33,525 bases of DNA from Ophiothrix spiculata (GCA_000969725.1 JXSR01S017615.1), one strand, 5' to 3'. Positions 22,301 through 28,393 are shown, numbered from the stretch's first letter. The notes: generated by a model not told the origin, from the letters alone. Program-made: numbers and translations.

Positions 22301-24873
22301 TGTTTATTTACTTCCTATAAGGAATAATAGGCCATCCATTATGAGACAATATGTGATTTTTTGACAGATTCGCAATCCTAGAGCTTACTACAAAATACTA
22401 GCAAAGTTTCATTTCAAGAAAATAATAGGAAATGTGAAATAAATTGGCATATTCTTAAGACGATCAACAGAAAGTACAGGGCTTACTTATCTTTGAACGC
22501 GTTTATCTCAGTTATACGTTTTACTCCCTGACAACTTTTGACGGACCATAACTTGACTTCTGGAAATCGTGTGAAGTTCATTAAGGTGTCATGGTCTTTG
22601 CAAATAATTAAAAAAGTGAAAATGACAAGAGCTGGCATTTACTGCTGCTTTGGGCAGGACGGTCACATATGACAGTGCGTTAGCATTACGCGCAGTGGGC
22701 CCACGCTTTGAAAATTGCAGCTCGGTTTAGACATACGCACATATCTGATGCGCAATTCTTTACTTGAATTGGAATGTTATATGTTTGAATAGGGGTGTAC
22801 GTTTTTCCATTAAAGATATCTATTGTTTTTTGTAAATAATTGACTTCATTCTTGATCTTAATTTTGGGGGTACCCATTACGAAAAAATAATGTATGACCA
22901 TCCTTTATGAGACGATAGATGACAGGCAAAACAATAAATATTATCTTTTATTCTCTAAATTCAGTTAGCCACTAACATGCACATTTAAAAGCATTTACCA
23001 TGGATAATCTGTGTAAGTAAAATATCACTTCAATTTAAAGTTATCATTTTGGTTATGTTTGCAAGCAAAGTTGAACATTCATATCTACCACCAAAGTGGA
23101 TGTAAATTTTGAATGAACAAACTATGTGGAACATAAATGAATCAGTGATGTGTGACTTAACTCTTTATAAAATATCATTTTATTTGTTGTTGTTGTTATT
23201 ATTGTTGTTGTTTACAAAATGATTTTATATTAACTCTTTTGTATACATTTGTATATGATTTGGTAATTAATGTGTTTTAGATGTTTATGAAACATTTTTA
23301 GAACTAAGATGTGTTTTTTTGATAAATTTAATGACTGTTTTATCAAAATGTGGTATTTTATGTATATGTTGAAGATGAACTCAATAATATTATTTGAATG
23401 AACCAAATGAAATTGTTCTGTTTGTTTTTGCTCATTATGATGTCTATTTTCTAGTTGTAGTTGTTGTTGCTGTTGTTTGCGTTTGATATTACATGGCACT
23501 ATTGTTTTCCCATCTATTGAAAATAGTAAATCATATTTGTGCATTAAACTGAGTGGTGCTCTGGTTATATTGGTAAATCAGTTCTTCCACCAACTCGGTT
23601 CGACATTTGAAAGAGATATTGACTCTCCGAAAAAAGTCAAGTTGTGTTGATCCAGCTAACTAGCATGACCCATATTCATGAAACCCTGCCAACAAAATAA
23701 AAAATACAGAAAAAAGGGAAGGGACTAAAGCAAAAAAAAAAAAGGAATCGGGGGAAAAATTATTAGAAATATTTTCAAAATCATTAAAATGTTATTACAT
23801 TGTATCATATTTTTGTTGAGAAATTGAAAATGAAATTATTATCAGTCGTCTGTTTGCTTGCATGAGACTTTTTTTCGCTTGACAGTTTTCTAAAACTACG
23901 TCAAAATTTTTTAGGTGTACCTTTTGGGCCACACATCTCAATTGCCCCTCCTAACAACAAACCCTGTTGCCAACTAGCCCATTATCTACTTGTAATAATT
24001 TTGACAGGTTTAGCTAGGTTAAATAAATGTGGGCCCAGCTGATGACTACATGTTTTCTCCAGCTACAATGTTGATTTATGCTAAGCCTTTGCTGAATATT
24101 AGCATAATAGACTGCAATCACATAGAAGGTATCTGGTATTCGCAATATGCTCCAAGGGGAGGCACTCATATCCTTGTGTCAACGTCAAATATAAATACCA
24201 TCCCCAAGAGCGTATAGCAAATACCATATACTTCTGTGTGATTGCAGCCATATAGGAAAGTGACCATTCTTCATGACTCAGTCATATACCTAACAAATTT
24301 CTTTCATAAATTTCTTGTATTTTACCGATTTTCAAGTTTTTAAAAATAAGTTAAAAACCATTTAGCTCATTATAATTGTATTGATTCTTGAACTAGTCAG
24401 CTTTGTGTTTTCAGGGGCTGGTCTCCTTGTTATATTATGGGTTTTCTTTTCTCATGCAATGGTTTTCTTACCATGGATTACCACTTGGCATCGTGTTTCA
24501 TCATGTTTTTCTTTTGACCTCCTTTTTAAGGACCCCAATGGAATTAAGCTTTTTGGGCTATCCTTTGTACTCTTTGTATAAATGTTTCTGTGCACTTTAA
24601 TTATATATTTGTGTAATTATCATGATTAACGTATGTTTATTTTAATATTGCAGCTTGTAAATGTTTTTTGAGTACCAAATAAAATAGAATAAAATAAAAT
24701 GAAATTTTCGCCAAATAGTTGTGATCATAATTTTTATTTTCATTCCAATATAGGAATACCAGGAAGAAAAGAACGAAGAGATGAAACTTGAACTAGCCAA
24801 AAACCCCAAATACAGAAGCTACAGAAGGTGGATGAAAAACAAAGGACCCGGACAGATGTCTTTTGCTGAGTAA
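1327..24873 (+). CDS. DNAJC25: DNAJC25-like membrane J-domain protein gene (3' part, spliced)
   Basis: Spliced gene, 5' end missing. The core coding join is 1327-1398, 3251-3319, 4007-4071, 9669-9864, 10903-10968 and 24754-24873. Optional in-frame exons lie at 5615-5665 and 6957-6977. The product matches the part of DNAJC25 after the J domain. It has FSWW at the end of the first membrane segment, VPKYRI, a basic/acidic linker, a hydrophobic segment preceded by SKPKITD, then KREEYGEEE, LWIK, and the C-terminal YRRWMKNKGPG block just before the stop. All junctions use GT-AG and keep frame. The family is a type III DnaJ protein, taken to be a multi-pass membrane co-chaperone of Hsp70, with little known biochemistry. 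The J domain with HPD should lie upstream of base 1. The last intron (10969-24753) hosts an intronless GPCR gene on the same strand. Identification rests on remembered family sequence and order of conserved blocks; no search was run. Confidence 0.92.
1694..2275 (+). repeat. Direct duplication, copy 2
   Basis: Second copy of bases 1-586. It differs mainly in the length of the poly-G run (around 2204-2212) and at the break. The sequence continues intact into a hAT-like MITE, so this copy looks ancestral at the right edge. Confidence 0.95.
2201..2497. mobile_element. hAT-like MITE with G-rich termini
   Basis: Begins CCAGGGGG and ends GTACCCCCTGG. It is flanked by ATCAAAAC (2193-2200) and ATCGAAAC (2498-2505), an 8-bp target-site duplication with one transition. 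Copy 1 of the duplication carries only its left part (508-586). Termini resemble the element at 26257-26602. Confidence 0.6.
2814..3229. mobile_element. TTAA-flanked (piggyBac-like) MITE
   Basis: Terminal inverted repeats of about 45 bp: left GAGCACAGTTAACC through TTATGCTTTGTAAC, right the complement ending GGTTAACTGTGCCC. TTAA target duplications lie at 2810-2813 and 3230-3233. A central palindrome ttttggaccaaggtccaaaa lies near 2973-2992. The right edge is 21 nt before exon B. Confidence 0.75.
3251..3319 (+). CDS. DNAJC25: DNAJC25-like exon B (23 codons)
   Basis: Reads AIDIAKKEGLI, then a Lys/Arg/Asn-rich stretch ending RRSK. It corresponds to the ATEIAKQQGLL and lysine-rich part of vertebrate DNAJC25. 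The acceptor is ttgtttttacag and the donor gtaagt. The acceptor's pyrimidine tract begins only 4 nt after a TTAA-type MITE and its target-site copy (2814-3233), so upstream splicing signals may lie in the transposon. Confidence 0.88.
3635..3907. mobile_element. hAT-like MITE with internal tandem repeat
   Basis: Ends CAGGGATTCTCAACTG and GTTGAGAACCCCTG are inverted repeats of hAT type. Flanks tctaagat (3627-3634) and ccttagat (3908-3915) are an imperfect 8-bp duplication. It ends 99 nt before exon C. Confidence 0.65.
3703..3843 (+). repeat. Tandem repeat, 47 bp x 3
   Basis: Units at 3703-3749, 3750-3796 and 3797-3843 are identical except for one base near the end of the third (caaactt for caagctt). 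It lies inside the hAT-like MITE. Confidence 0.97.
4007..4071 (+). CDS. DNAJC25: DNAJC25-like exon C (65 nt, ends in phase 2)
   Basis: Reads EEQREQEEAAIRTVIENNAD, then I and the first two bases of an Arg codon, followed by donor gtaatc. It matches the acidic EEIRDEEENIIKNII and DIK region of the family. The acceptor is a long T-run followed by aaag. Joining directly to 9669 gives DIRGVYSKPK, which aligns with DIKGGYQKPQ of vertebrate DNAJC25, so the direct C-to-F join is the family-typical form. Confidence 0.88.
5121..5290 (+). repeat. Two-copy tandem repeat, about 80 bp
   Basis: Copies begin at 5121 and 5201 with tctgttttgagctacttc and share agggtgtagtagctatat and ccaagtt. The second copy is slightly longer owing to small insertions. 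Confidence 0.85.
5425..5444 (+). promoter_or_regulatory. Candidate recursive splice point CAG/GTAACT
   Basis: A pyrimidine-rich stretch (tttccctctcaattctaat) leads into ccag at 5435-5438, directly followed by gtaact. An acceptor abutting a donor is the layout of a zero-length recursive splicing exon. The donor half is only moderate. Confidence 0.25.
5615..5665 (+). CDS. Candidate 51-nt cassette exon of DNAJC25-like gene
   Basis: Flanked by ttattatttgaag and a consensus donor GG/gtaagt. It fits the phase exactly: its first base completes the Arg codon of exon C, and it ends two bases into a codon. It encodes AMIRRQTTSIAAQFGF with no stop. Skipping or including it keeps the reading frame. It contains RRQT, which resembles a basophilic kinase (RRxS/T) site. 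I do not recall these residues in vertebrate DNAJC25, so this may be an alternative or lineage-specific exon. Its acceptor is weaker than its donor. Confidence 0.6.
5666..6956. other. Intron, no gene seen
   Basis: AT-rich intron between the two candidate small exons. It holds a (GAT)n-like microsatellite near 6565-6592 and a short perfect hairpin at 6149-6166 (7-bp arms). Small open frames around 5937-6338 show no recognisable protein. Confidence 0.5.
6957..6977 (+). CDS. Candidate 21-nt microexon of DNAJC25-like gene
   Basis: Flanked by atttattttag and gtaagt. It completes a Gly codon left by the 51-nt exon, encodes DEDAPT, and leaves CA, which the A at 9669 turns into Gln. It also fits if joined straight to exon C, because all exons here share the same phase. 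Both splice sites look strong and the length is a multiple of three. It adds an acidic stretch before the second hydrophobic segment. Whether it is used needs transcript evidence. Confidence 0.62.
6978..7987. other. Intron, no gene seen
   Basis: About 1 kb of AT-rich sequence before the nested transposons. I see no conserved coding or strong repeat structure. Confidence 0.5.
8043..9156. mobile_element. GC-rich hAT-type element nested in another MITE
   Basis: Flanked by a perfect 8-bp direct repeat CTGGCCAC (8035-8042 and 9157-9164), the hAT signature. Imperfect inverted ends of about 110 bp start TAACATTGGGA and finish TCCCAACGTTA. They are rich in TCGGGA/TCCCGA words and unlike the surrounding AT-rich DNA. 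The 1114-bp element contains no transposase frame that I can recognise, so it is non-autonomous. Confidence 0.78.
8612..8786 (+). promoter_or_regulatory. Promoter-like motif cluster inside the hAT element
   Basis: Within about 175 bp are CCCGGAAGT (ETS-like), GGCGCCATTT (YY1-like in reverse), GCGCATG (NRF1 half-site-like) and CGCCATCTAGTG (resembling one CTCF core variant). These are string matches to vertebrate motifs, and function is not shown. Confidence 0.25.
9493..9558 (+). repeat. Tandem repeat, 22 bp x 3, each ending in an acceptor-like motif
   Basis: Units at 9493, 9515 and 9537, each agattaaaaatacattttttac. Each unit followed by the next AG forms ttttttacag, a good 3' splice-site string. 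The last AG (9559-9560) is followed by gtaaat. Confidence 0.95.
9549..9566 (+). promoter_or_regulatory. Candidate recursive splice point CAG/GTAAAT
   Basis: attttttacag ends at 9560 and gtaaat starts at 9561, 108 nt before the true acceptor of exon F. It has the acceptor-donor juxtaposition of a ratchet point. It is a by-product of the tandem repeat unless transcripts show use. Confidence 0.3.
9669..9864 (+). CDS. DNAJC25: DNAJC25-like exon F, membrane segment exon (196 nt)
   Basis: The frame is GVYSKPKITDILWLQLVLFP, followed by an aromatic-rich hydrophobic stretch, then KFYIKREEYGEEEKHYLIRR and NLSLSQTQYE. It holds the second membrane-associated segment and the highly conserved KREEYGEEE and RR blocks of DNAJC25. 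The acceptor is tgaattttcag and the donor gtaagt. A foldback MITE begins about 10 nt into the next intron. Confidence 0.92.
9875..10164. mobile_element. Foldback MITE, copy 1
   Basis: Left end TTTGTTATGCGAGTGCAAGA pairs with right end ACTCACATGACGAA, and GTATCTACAATGACTGCC with GGCAGCTATTGCAGATAC. Some extra bases near 10128-10150 interrupt the right repeat. A second, internal near-perfect palindrome spans 9985-10053 (about 33-bp arms). Relatives lie at 27762-28044 and 31848-32100. It starts about 10 nt after the donor of exon F. Confidence 0.8.
10165..10902. other. Intron, no gene seen
   Basis: AT-rich sequence with a small hairpin near 10316-10340 (gggtgaca / tgtgaccc). Nothing else is supported. 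Confidence 0.5.
10903..10968 (+). CDS. DNAJC25: DNAJC25-like exon G (22 codons)
   Basis: Reads GMEDSAKEELYSKELWIKAN, then AT, between acceptor gtatatag and donor gtaggt. It aligns with [20 protein letters not shown] of vertebrate DNAJC25. The intron that follows is 13.8 kb and contains the GPCR gene. Confidence 0.88.
11167..11338. mobile_element. Truncated G-rich MITE fragment, related to 26257-26602
   Basis: Shares GTACTTA, AAAAG, GATTACGGGGATG and tttgcaaaatgtggtatttt in the same order as the element at 26257-26602. Its right end is missing and it passes directly into LINE sequence. Confidence 0.65.
11339..12180 (-). pseudogene. Non-LTR retrotransposon (LINE) ORF2 fragment, reverse-transcriptase start
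   Basis: Read on the minus strand, the pieces in order are KSGDVQKWQNYKLCRNKL, SYVSDIAKENSNNGKIFWSF, DNTCVSDPNIIANSFNESF, WPDGITSAMLKF, IPDDWKKATVVPIHKSGDIT and NYRPISLCSVVGKMLERVV. The last three are the typical PDGI, WK.A.VVPI.K and NYRPISL blocks that open LINE reverse transcriptases. There are at least two frameshifts or stops. The YADD catalytic part is absent, cut off where the MITE fragment begins. The N gap and a 95-base repeated flank disturb the middle. It is dead, and the clade is not determined. Confidence 0.85.
11816..11865. other. Assembly gap (50 N) flanked by a repeated 95-base end
   Basis: The 95 bases before the gap (11721-11815) are identical to the 95 after it (11866-11960). 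This is what two overlapping contig ends look like when placed side by side and not merged. The true gap length is probably negative. Confidence 0.9.
12181..16597. other. Intron and 5' flank of the GPCR gene, no gene seen
   Basis: About 4.4 kb of AT-rich DNA. The first 150 bases may still be LINE-derived. A perfect 12-bp-arm hairpin lies at 15665-15692. TATAAAC near 16287 is the only TATA-like string noticed close to the receptor start and is weak. No exon-like conserved coding stretch was found, so the receptor's promoter is unplaced. Confidence 0.5.
15665..15692. repeat. Perfect inverted repeat, 12-bp arms, 4-nt loop
   Basis: ttgcctaggtct, loop tctg, agacctaggcaa. It lies about 0.9 kb upstream of the receptor ATG. 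It is too short for a typical miRNA precursor. Confidence 0.9.
16598..20065 (+). CDS. LRR-containing GPCR, LGR/relaxin-receptor (RXFP, GRL101) type, intronless
   Basis: 1155 residues in a single exon. Residues 1-26 look like a signal peptide (hydrophobic MYWLNLLCVYVLL). Residues 27-275 carry many Cys and N-glycosylation sites, with no intact LDLa module. About 18 LRRs (LxxLxLxxNxLxxL) span roughly 277-780. They are followed by an LGR-type Cys cap (VCCLVN, then Cys residues before TM1). Seven membrane segments span about 817-1127. Class A residues seen: GN in TM1 (N830), LALSDL in TM2, disulfide Cys 894 and 971, DRW at 918-920 in place of DRY, and NPIIY at 1118-1122. TM6 reads CWIT (1080-1083), lacking the proline of CWxP. 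The second extracellular loop is long, with about 45 residues after Cys971. The start is the first ATG after an in-frame TAA at 16586. RXFP and LH/FSH/TSH receptors are normally split into many exons. The ligand is unknown; in the family, cell-surface binding of peptide ligands is expected. Confidence 0.93.
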   Translation: MRCYSKQYMYWLNLLCVYVLLTPSNCVLVFPSNSTDYSAININAEKNNCNIYSENKATSGYRVSAIPLSKNECLMQLDVISNILLTICPKKNAKYIIIENHEKNKTICSELIRNDDYSIDECVKFKSVSNLTLLIHFKGEINIGASSCNENEFPVNCTKHDYYTDIELLNKFDCIDQINNNTIFCSNEQIISNSGVKVTDVQNQESCRNCRSEVYERNDEVCTTKLHHLVGNVNMHSCRINVPHIDHKCSYALDVRSIYSLCDGDNAQRWHMVVPLTTSGLDLRNNALSVIKVGAFESFAPSLVTLSLQNNLLHNLDDGVFDALSRLQVLDLSYNCLQTFTANIFSHLENLISLFLGNNLISSLKTTTLSENISSSTLGIFGGLVNLQILDLKFNQLNSLSKAVFKGMRRLEELYLQYNFLQVLHADDFLSVANVDVIDLSHNQLDHFENKSLVQITSKWKSRCSFYKLDLSFNHLKGLSPYIFHAMDTSIPRFRKTQFITLNLSYNRIASWEPYALYGFVQLQQVLLGHNRLKSLEHGIFNTVEGTVAVNELYLEHNLLNKIQPGVFVGFDQVCVKKQGRICAMRNQFYRLHLNNNMMQVLVNGTFEGLKCLHELYLQHNLLHKVEADGFYGLDSLQSLNLNHNRLQYFETNVFQHMPCLTHLHLDRNALTAIPIVESLVSLRFISISSNKLVTLDSESFRTVPGVHSFCTGLEYNSSFIESKMEILIAQNNNIDFIEGNFFQIVPWIKVIDLRDNPLKQITAGSFSGLPNLTDVFVTKDTVCCLVNQTAAKCTALGLHPQFRTCKRMLPETYLQVCIWFMAMFAIIGNITVLVCFYYGKVNQIDHVQKLLIGSLALSDLIMGFYLMIIASIDVLYQGSFVLNADIWRSSHLCLSASFLMTFSSESSILIITMISFDRWLRVKYINKLHWITQKQCVIAVFAIYVFSLGICTTFSILQKVDNLAYISDVCMALPLVKRVVLRDWYVDDSIPPSAFYYDTGINWTTKTTVTESGAQTTSMYFTVAVFLCFNSLCCVLICAFYWNIFVKVFKSSRRIKKFRKREFKVALRIGFIVLSDLTCWITVLILGILVHSNVTHFSPEVFAWCATFLLPINASLNPIIYTFVIVIENSLSKCRNRRMQSDANIQLRIQRPSE
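20066..20652 (+). other. Probable 3' UTR of the GPCR gene
   Basis: AT-rich sequence after the stop, up to the candidate AATAAA at 20632. A short open frame at 20348-20617 has no recognisable product. Confidence 0.4.
20632..20637 (+). promoter_or_regulatory. Candidate polyadenylation signal of the GPCR gene
   Basis: First clear AATAAA after the stop at 20065, implying a 3' UTR of about 580 nt. It lies just before a MITE (20653-20792). No GT-rich downstream element stands out, so this is only a candidate. Confidence 0.4.
20653..20792. mobile_element. Short MITE with CAGGCATGAGAA ends
   Basis: Left CAGGCATGAGAAG and right TTCTCATGCCTG are inverted. The interior repeats tttcaggaaattt and related words. 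No matching 8-bp flank was found, so the superfamily (hAT-like from the CAG end) is tentative. Confidence 0.6.
20984..21041. repeat. Hairpin, 22-bp arms with one mismatch
   Basis: Arms 20984-21005 (acttggacatgattgaattt plus cc) and 21020-21041, with a 14-nt loop. It ends one base before the TTAA of the next element. Confidence 0.9.
21047..21617. mobile_element. TTAA-flanked MITE, copy 1 (571 bp)
   Basis: Perfect TTAA at 21043-21046 and 21618-21621. TIRs are GGGGTTTTCTCAGAGATGCA and TGCATCTCTGAGAAAACCCC. The interior matches the element at 32757-33271 in the opposite orientation. No transposase frame is visible. The TTAA target suggests piggyBac-type mobilisation. Confidence 0.85.
21622..23160. 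other. Intron, no gene seen
   Basis: AT-rich. A motif ccatccattatgagacaata (22333) recurs imperfectly as ccatcctttatgagacgata (22898), suggesting ends of an unresolved repeat. A CpG-containing patch lies near 22655-22760. No coding signal was recognised. Confidence 0.4.
23184..23213 (+). repeat. GTT/ATT microsatellite
   Basis: Imperfect trinucleotide run. A related short GTT tract near 23457-23478 encodes the Gln-rich stretch of a spurious minus-strand frame. Confidence 0.85.
24110..24249. mobile_element. Small foldback element, about 40-bp arms
   Basis: gactgcaatcacatagaagg at the left pairs imperfectly with ttctgtgtgattgcagcc at the right, and the pairing continues through ggtatttgc. The family is unknown. 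Confidence 0.65.
24380..24702 (+). mobile_element. Probable non-LTR retrotransposon 3' end
   Basis: The stretch containing aaggaccccaatggaattaa, gggctatcctttgt and ctttgtataaatg resembles LINE 3' ends with the common KDPNGIKLFGLS-like terminal phrase. It finishes in an A-rich short repeat (aataaaatagaataaaataa). This rests on general resemblance only. Confidence 0.4.
24754..24873 (+). CDS. DNAJC25: DNAJC25-like last coding exon with stop
   Basis: Encodes EYQEEKNEEMKLELAKNPKY, then RSYRRWMKNKGPGQMSFAE and TAA. It matches the conserved C terminus of DNAJC25 (RRWMKNEGPGR in vertebrates). The acceptor is attccaatatag. A probable LINE 3' tail ends about 50 nt upstream. Confidence 0.92.
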   Translation, partial: EYQEEKNEEMKLELAKNPKYRSYRRWMKNKGPGQMSFAE

Positions 24874-25860
24874 TTCTCTACAATATCTCATTTTACATGG
24901 TGTATACTGTGTCTCACAATACAGTGGCCCTAGTACATATTTTGTTGTTTCCTTTATTTATTGACTAAGGGATCAAATGCAGTAGCACCCTTTTTACTGC
25001 TTAATAGCAAATTGTTTTGACTGTAAAACTACAATGACAATCTCTGAAACACAGTGACTTTAATGCTAAAAGCACGATCCATCTTTGTCTCATAAATGGA
25101 TGGGTGGAGCTTTTTTCTAAAACAAATCAAGTGCTTTGTCTAAAAGCTAAATGATCTCAGGTTGACTTATTGGACTAATGTTAAATGTCAAATCACAACC
25201 AAGTCCATTTCTCAGATAAAATCAAGTTAGCCCAAATGAAAAAAAACATGTGTTTCATATCTGCAGGTGTTTGTTTTTTTTAAATCAGGAAGAATTTGTG
25301 ACCTTTGATTCGATTTTTATACTTAAAGAGCTCCATATGCTTACTGAAAATAGCATCATATATATGTAGTTGAATCTGATGAAAAATTCACTATAAAAAG
25401 TGAATTTTTGTAAAAGTGCAAAGTCCACTTCCATTGAAATGCTGTATGTGGTGTGTTTTTACCCACAATGCAGTTATTCTTTTTATTTTCTAAATTTGCA
25501 TCCTCACATGTAACATGTAAATTAAATTCAGGGTCCCAAATTTAATGCAACAAATAGCCATAACAGGAAAAGTAAGCACTTTTAAGTCAAATTAATATCT
25601 AAGGAACAAATGAGTTAGTCAAAAAAATAACAAGTTATGGGTGATAGGACACCCTACCCTGTTAGTTGAACGTTTTAATACTGCTTTGAGAAGATTGTAA
25701 GCAGACAAAATAAAGTTCACCCATCAGTCTTCATATAACTGACTGACAAAGTGTTTGTGTACAGTAGATGTGTGCTCAACTTGTCCATAACATTAGATAA
25801 TCCACTAAAAGCAAAACAAGCAAAGAAAGAAAATGGCTTGGGATGAGGACTTGAATTTTT
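24874..25860 (+). other. Probable 3' UTR and flank of DNAJC25-like gene
   Basis: No gene or element recognised; it contains the candidate polyadenylation signal at 25709. Confidence 0.4.
25709..25714 (+). promoter_or_regulatory. Candidate polyadenylation signal of DNAJC25-like gene
   Basis: AATAAA about 835 nt after the stop codon at 24873. It is the first canonical hexamer I found downstream. A weaker ATTAAA lies near 25522. The 3' end of the transcript is not otherwise visible. Confidence 0.4.
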
Positions 25861-26034
25861 TTCTCTTAGTCTAAGCCACACTCACTTGACATAATGGCAG
25901 TTTAAAAATAATCATAAAATTTGTTTCAGGGCCAGTGTCTTTTTATTTTCTCTTAGTCTAAGCCACACTCACCTGACATAATGGCAGTTTAAAAATAATC
26001 ATAATATATATGTATCAGGGCCAATGTCTTATGG
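25861..26034 (+). repeat. Two-copy tandem repeat, 87-bp period
   Basis: ttctcttagtctaagccaca starts at 25861 and 25948. Both copies continue through gacataatggcagtttaaaa and caggGCCAgTGTCTT-like sequence with few differences. Confidence 0.92.
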
Positions 26035-26256
26035 GACACATGTAATTCTATCATTATTTTTGTAGACTTTTATATTTCCATTTCTTATTTATATTTCTAT
26101 GATGTTAAATACTTTCATCAATTGATGTCTGGCGCATATTGTTAGCTTGTAGGCAAATGACATGTGTACGTGCAGTTTAAACAAAATGACATTTTGTCTA
26201 AAATCTTGTGTAGAGTAGTGTTGAGTCATTTCTTGTTGGCAGATGATGTTTCCAGC

Positions 26257-26602
26257 CCCAGGATGGGTACTTAATACAAAAGAGATTACGGGGATGCAAA
26301 ACCAGACCGTTAGGTATACCAATGGGTCCTTTTTTCTTTGCAAAATGTGGTATTTTGATGGGTCTGTTTTTCAATATTTTTTTCTTTCTAAATTTCAAAC
26401 AAAAAACAGGAAATTTGTGTCAAGTTAGTGTAAATTTTGGCAGAAAGTTTTAATTTTAATTACAAATTTTACTCACAATTTAAGCATTTGGTATATGGAT
26501 GGGTCCCTTTTTTCTTGAAAATTGGTAAATACATGGGTGGTACTTCAAATGTCCCAGCGGCACACCTCTACCAAAATCAAACTTGAGTACCCCCCTCCCA
26601 GG
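26257..26602. mobile_element. hAT-like MITE (346 bp)
   Basis: Perfect 8-bp target duplication TTTCCAGC at 26249-26256 and 26603-26610. Ends CCCAGGATGGGTACTTAA and TTGAGTACCCCCCTCCCAGG are imperfect inverted repeats. A truncated relative lies at 11167-11338. Confidence 0.8.
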
Positions 26603-26610
26603 TTTCCAGC

Positions 26611-27157
26611 TTGGACAAAGAAATGATGCCATTATAGTTTGATGCAATCAAAATTATGTATCTTTCTAAATCAATATGTGCCAGATATTATGAGTTGGAA
26701 GAATTAATGTGGATTCAAGGTTTTCCTTCTGGAAGTGAATCTGTACTGAATTTCAACCAAGCACAGTTTTTGCCTGCTGTAATTCATATACATAAAAGCA
26801 GGTAATTTTCAAGACACTGCTTGGGATAGATAATTGGCTATAAATTGATTTCCAGTAGGAAAATCCCTCAAATCCACACATAATATGTTCTATCTCTACC
26901 AAAAGCAGTCATGGCTAGAATGTTCATTAAAAAGATAATGAAAACTACAAGTGTTTAAAAATTTTCAAATTTGACATTGTGTTATGACAGCTTTTGTGAG
27001 GGTAGAACTATCTAATATGTATATCTTTGGTACCTCTCCAAGGCTTTGAATATATCTGTATTTCATTGATATGGTAGAGCATGAGGTACTACTGGTTATT
27101 GTTGCGAGACTTGCGCAAATTGATTGTAGATTGTCAAGTTAATGTTTCTTGCTTGGA
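26611..27157. other. Intergenic, no gene seen
   Basis: AT-rich sequence with no recognisable repeat boundary or coding stretch. Confidence 0.5.
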
Positions 27158-27160
27158 TTA

Positions 27161-27480
27161 GGCCAAGTAACAAAAATAACCAGTTGATCGTCCGGATTTT
27201 CCGAAAAGTTGATGAGGAAGGCCCTTATTATTTGTTATTTTGTTATTATTTCCAAGATGGTCGCCATGTCCAAGATGGCCACCATAACATATTTGAAGAT
27301 GAAATTATGGTTTTTTTTAGGTTATTAAAGTACAATAAGTATCCTGTCCACTTATCAATACCAATTAAAAAGTTTTTTGTTGATTTTTTTGTTTTGTTTG
27401 GGGATTTAAACAAAAATTGGTGCGGCGTCCAAAATCGGAGAGGGAGGGGACAATCAACTGATTATTTTTGTTACTTGGCC
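27161..27480. mobile_element. PIF/Harbinger-like MITE (320 bp)
   Basis: Starts GGCCAAGTAACAAAAATAAC and ends with its complement, over about 28 bp with one mismatch. Flanked by TTA on both sides (27158-27160 and 27481-27483), the Harbinger-type target. The interior holds two CCAAGATGG[T/C]CGCCAT-like words. The 115-residue open frame across it is incidental. Confidence 0.82.
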
Positions 27481-27761
27481 TTATTATAAAACTAAAACCC
27501 AAGATTTACCTCTGAATAGTAGGCAGTTTGTTCCATGGTCAAGTTGCATGGCAAATTCAATAAATTCAAAGCGATTGGTTGGTACGAGATCTTGTGTTTA
27601 AGTTTTATAGTCCTAGTTTTCTTGGAAAAATGTGTATACATATTCCCACTATATGGCATTTTGGTTTTATAAGACTTGGTCAATACTCAAATTCAGAACT
27701 GTATCCATGGACAGATAGGTGATAGACTACTGTCAAGTCTTGACAAAGTCTCATGACAACT

Positions 27762-28044
27762 CGTCATGTGAGTGCAATAAAGTCGTATCTGCAATGGCTG
27801 CCACATGTTATATTCATGTTAATGCCTTGCCACTTTAGTGTGAAAAATTGCCCAAAATTTTGCTCCCTTATGTCAGTGGCTCTTGAAATGGTTTTTCAGA
27901 TGACAGTGTTACCTTAAGAAGGTGTCACCTGTAGAACCATTTCAAGAGCCACTGACCCAAGACTGGACATAATATCAGTATGCAATGAAAATTTATGAAA
28001 AAAGGCAACTATTGCAGATACGACTTTCTTGTACTCACATGACG
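27762..28044. mobile_element. Foldback MITE, copy 2 (best preserved)
   Basis: Left CGTCATGTGAGTGCAATAAA and GTCGTATCTGCAATGGCTGC pair with right GCAACTATTGCAGATACGAC and TTTCTTGTACTCACATGACG. An internal palindrome (about 27873-27955) is built on GTCAGTGGCTCTTGAAATGG. Same family as 9875-10164. Confidence 0.85.
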
Positions 28045-28393
28045 AAATGTAATTAAAGTCCATCAACTTAGGAGTACAGACCAAACAATGCAGGGTATTA
28101 TTCAGCATCCGCTTGTGAATGCTCATTTACGTTTGTATAATTGCGATGCGATAAGCAGTAATGTTTGTTTTGTGCTTCTAGGTTTGTGAAGTATAGGGAA
28201 TCTATTCACTTTATGGTCATTCATTTTGCTTGGGCTCTATACTGAATACAATACTGAACATCTTACTAAGATGGTGCGAGAGCAGTTGTTTTCAACTGAT
28301 TTCCTGAATTCTATTTGGAAGGGTTATTTTCAGCTCTCCTTGATTAAGTTTGTTCTTAAGCAGCCCATACACCATTCAATGTTGTTGTCAGTA

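Noticed and set aside
23230..23544. 104-residue minus-strand frame with a Gln run
   Set aside because: The Gln run comes from a GTT microsatellite and the rest is AT-rich with no family resemblance.
27142..27489. 115-residue plus-strand frame
   Set aside because: It spans a Harbinger-like MITE including both terminal repeats, so it is element sequence and not a gene.
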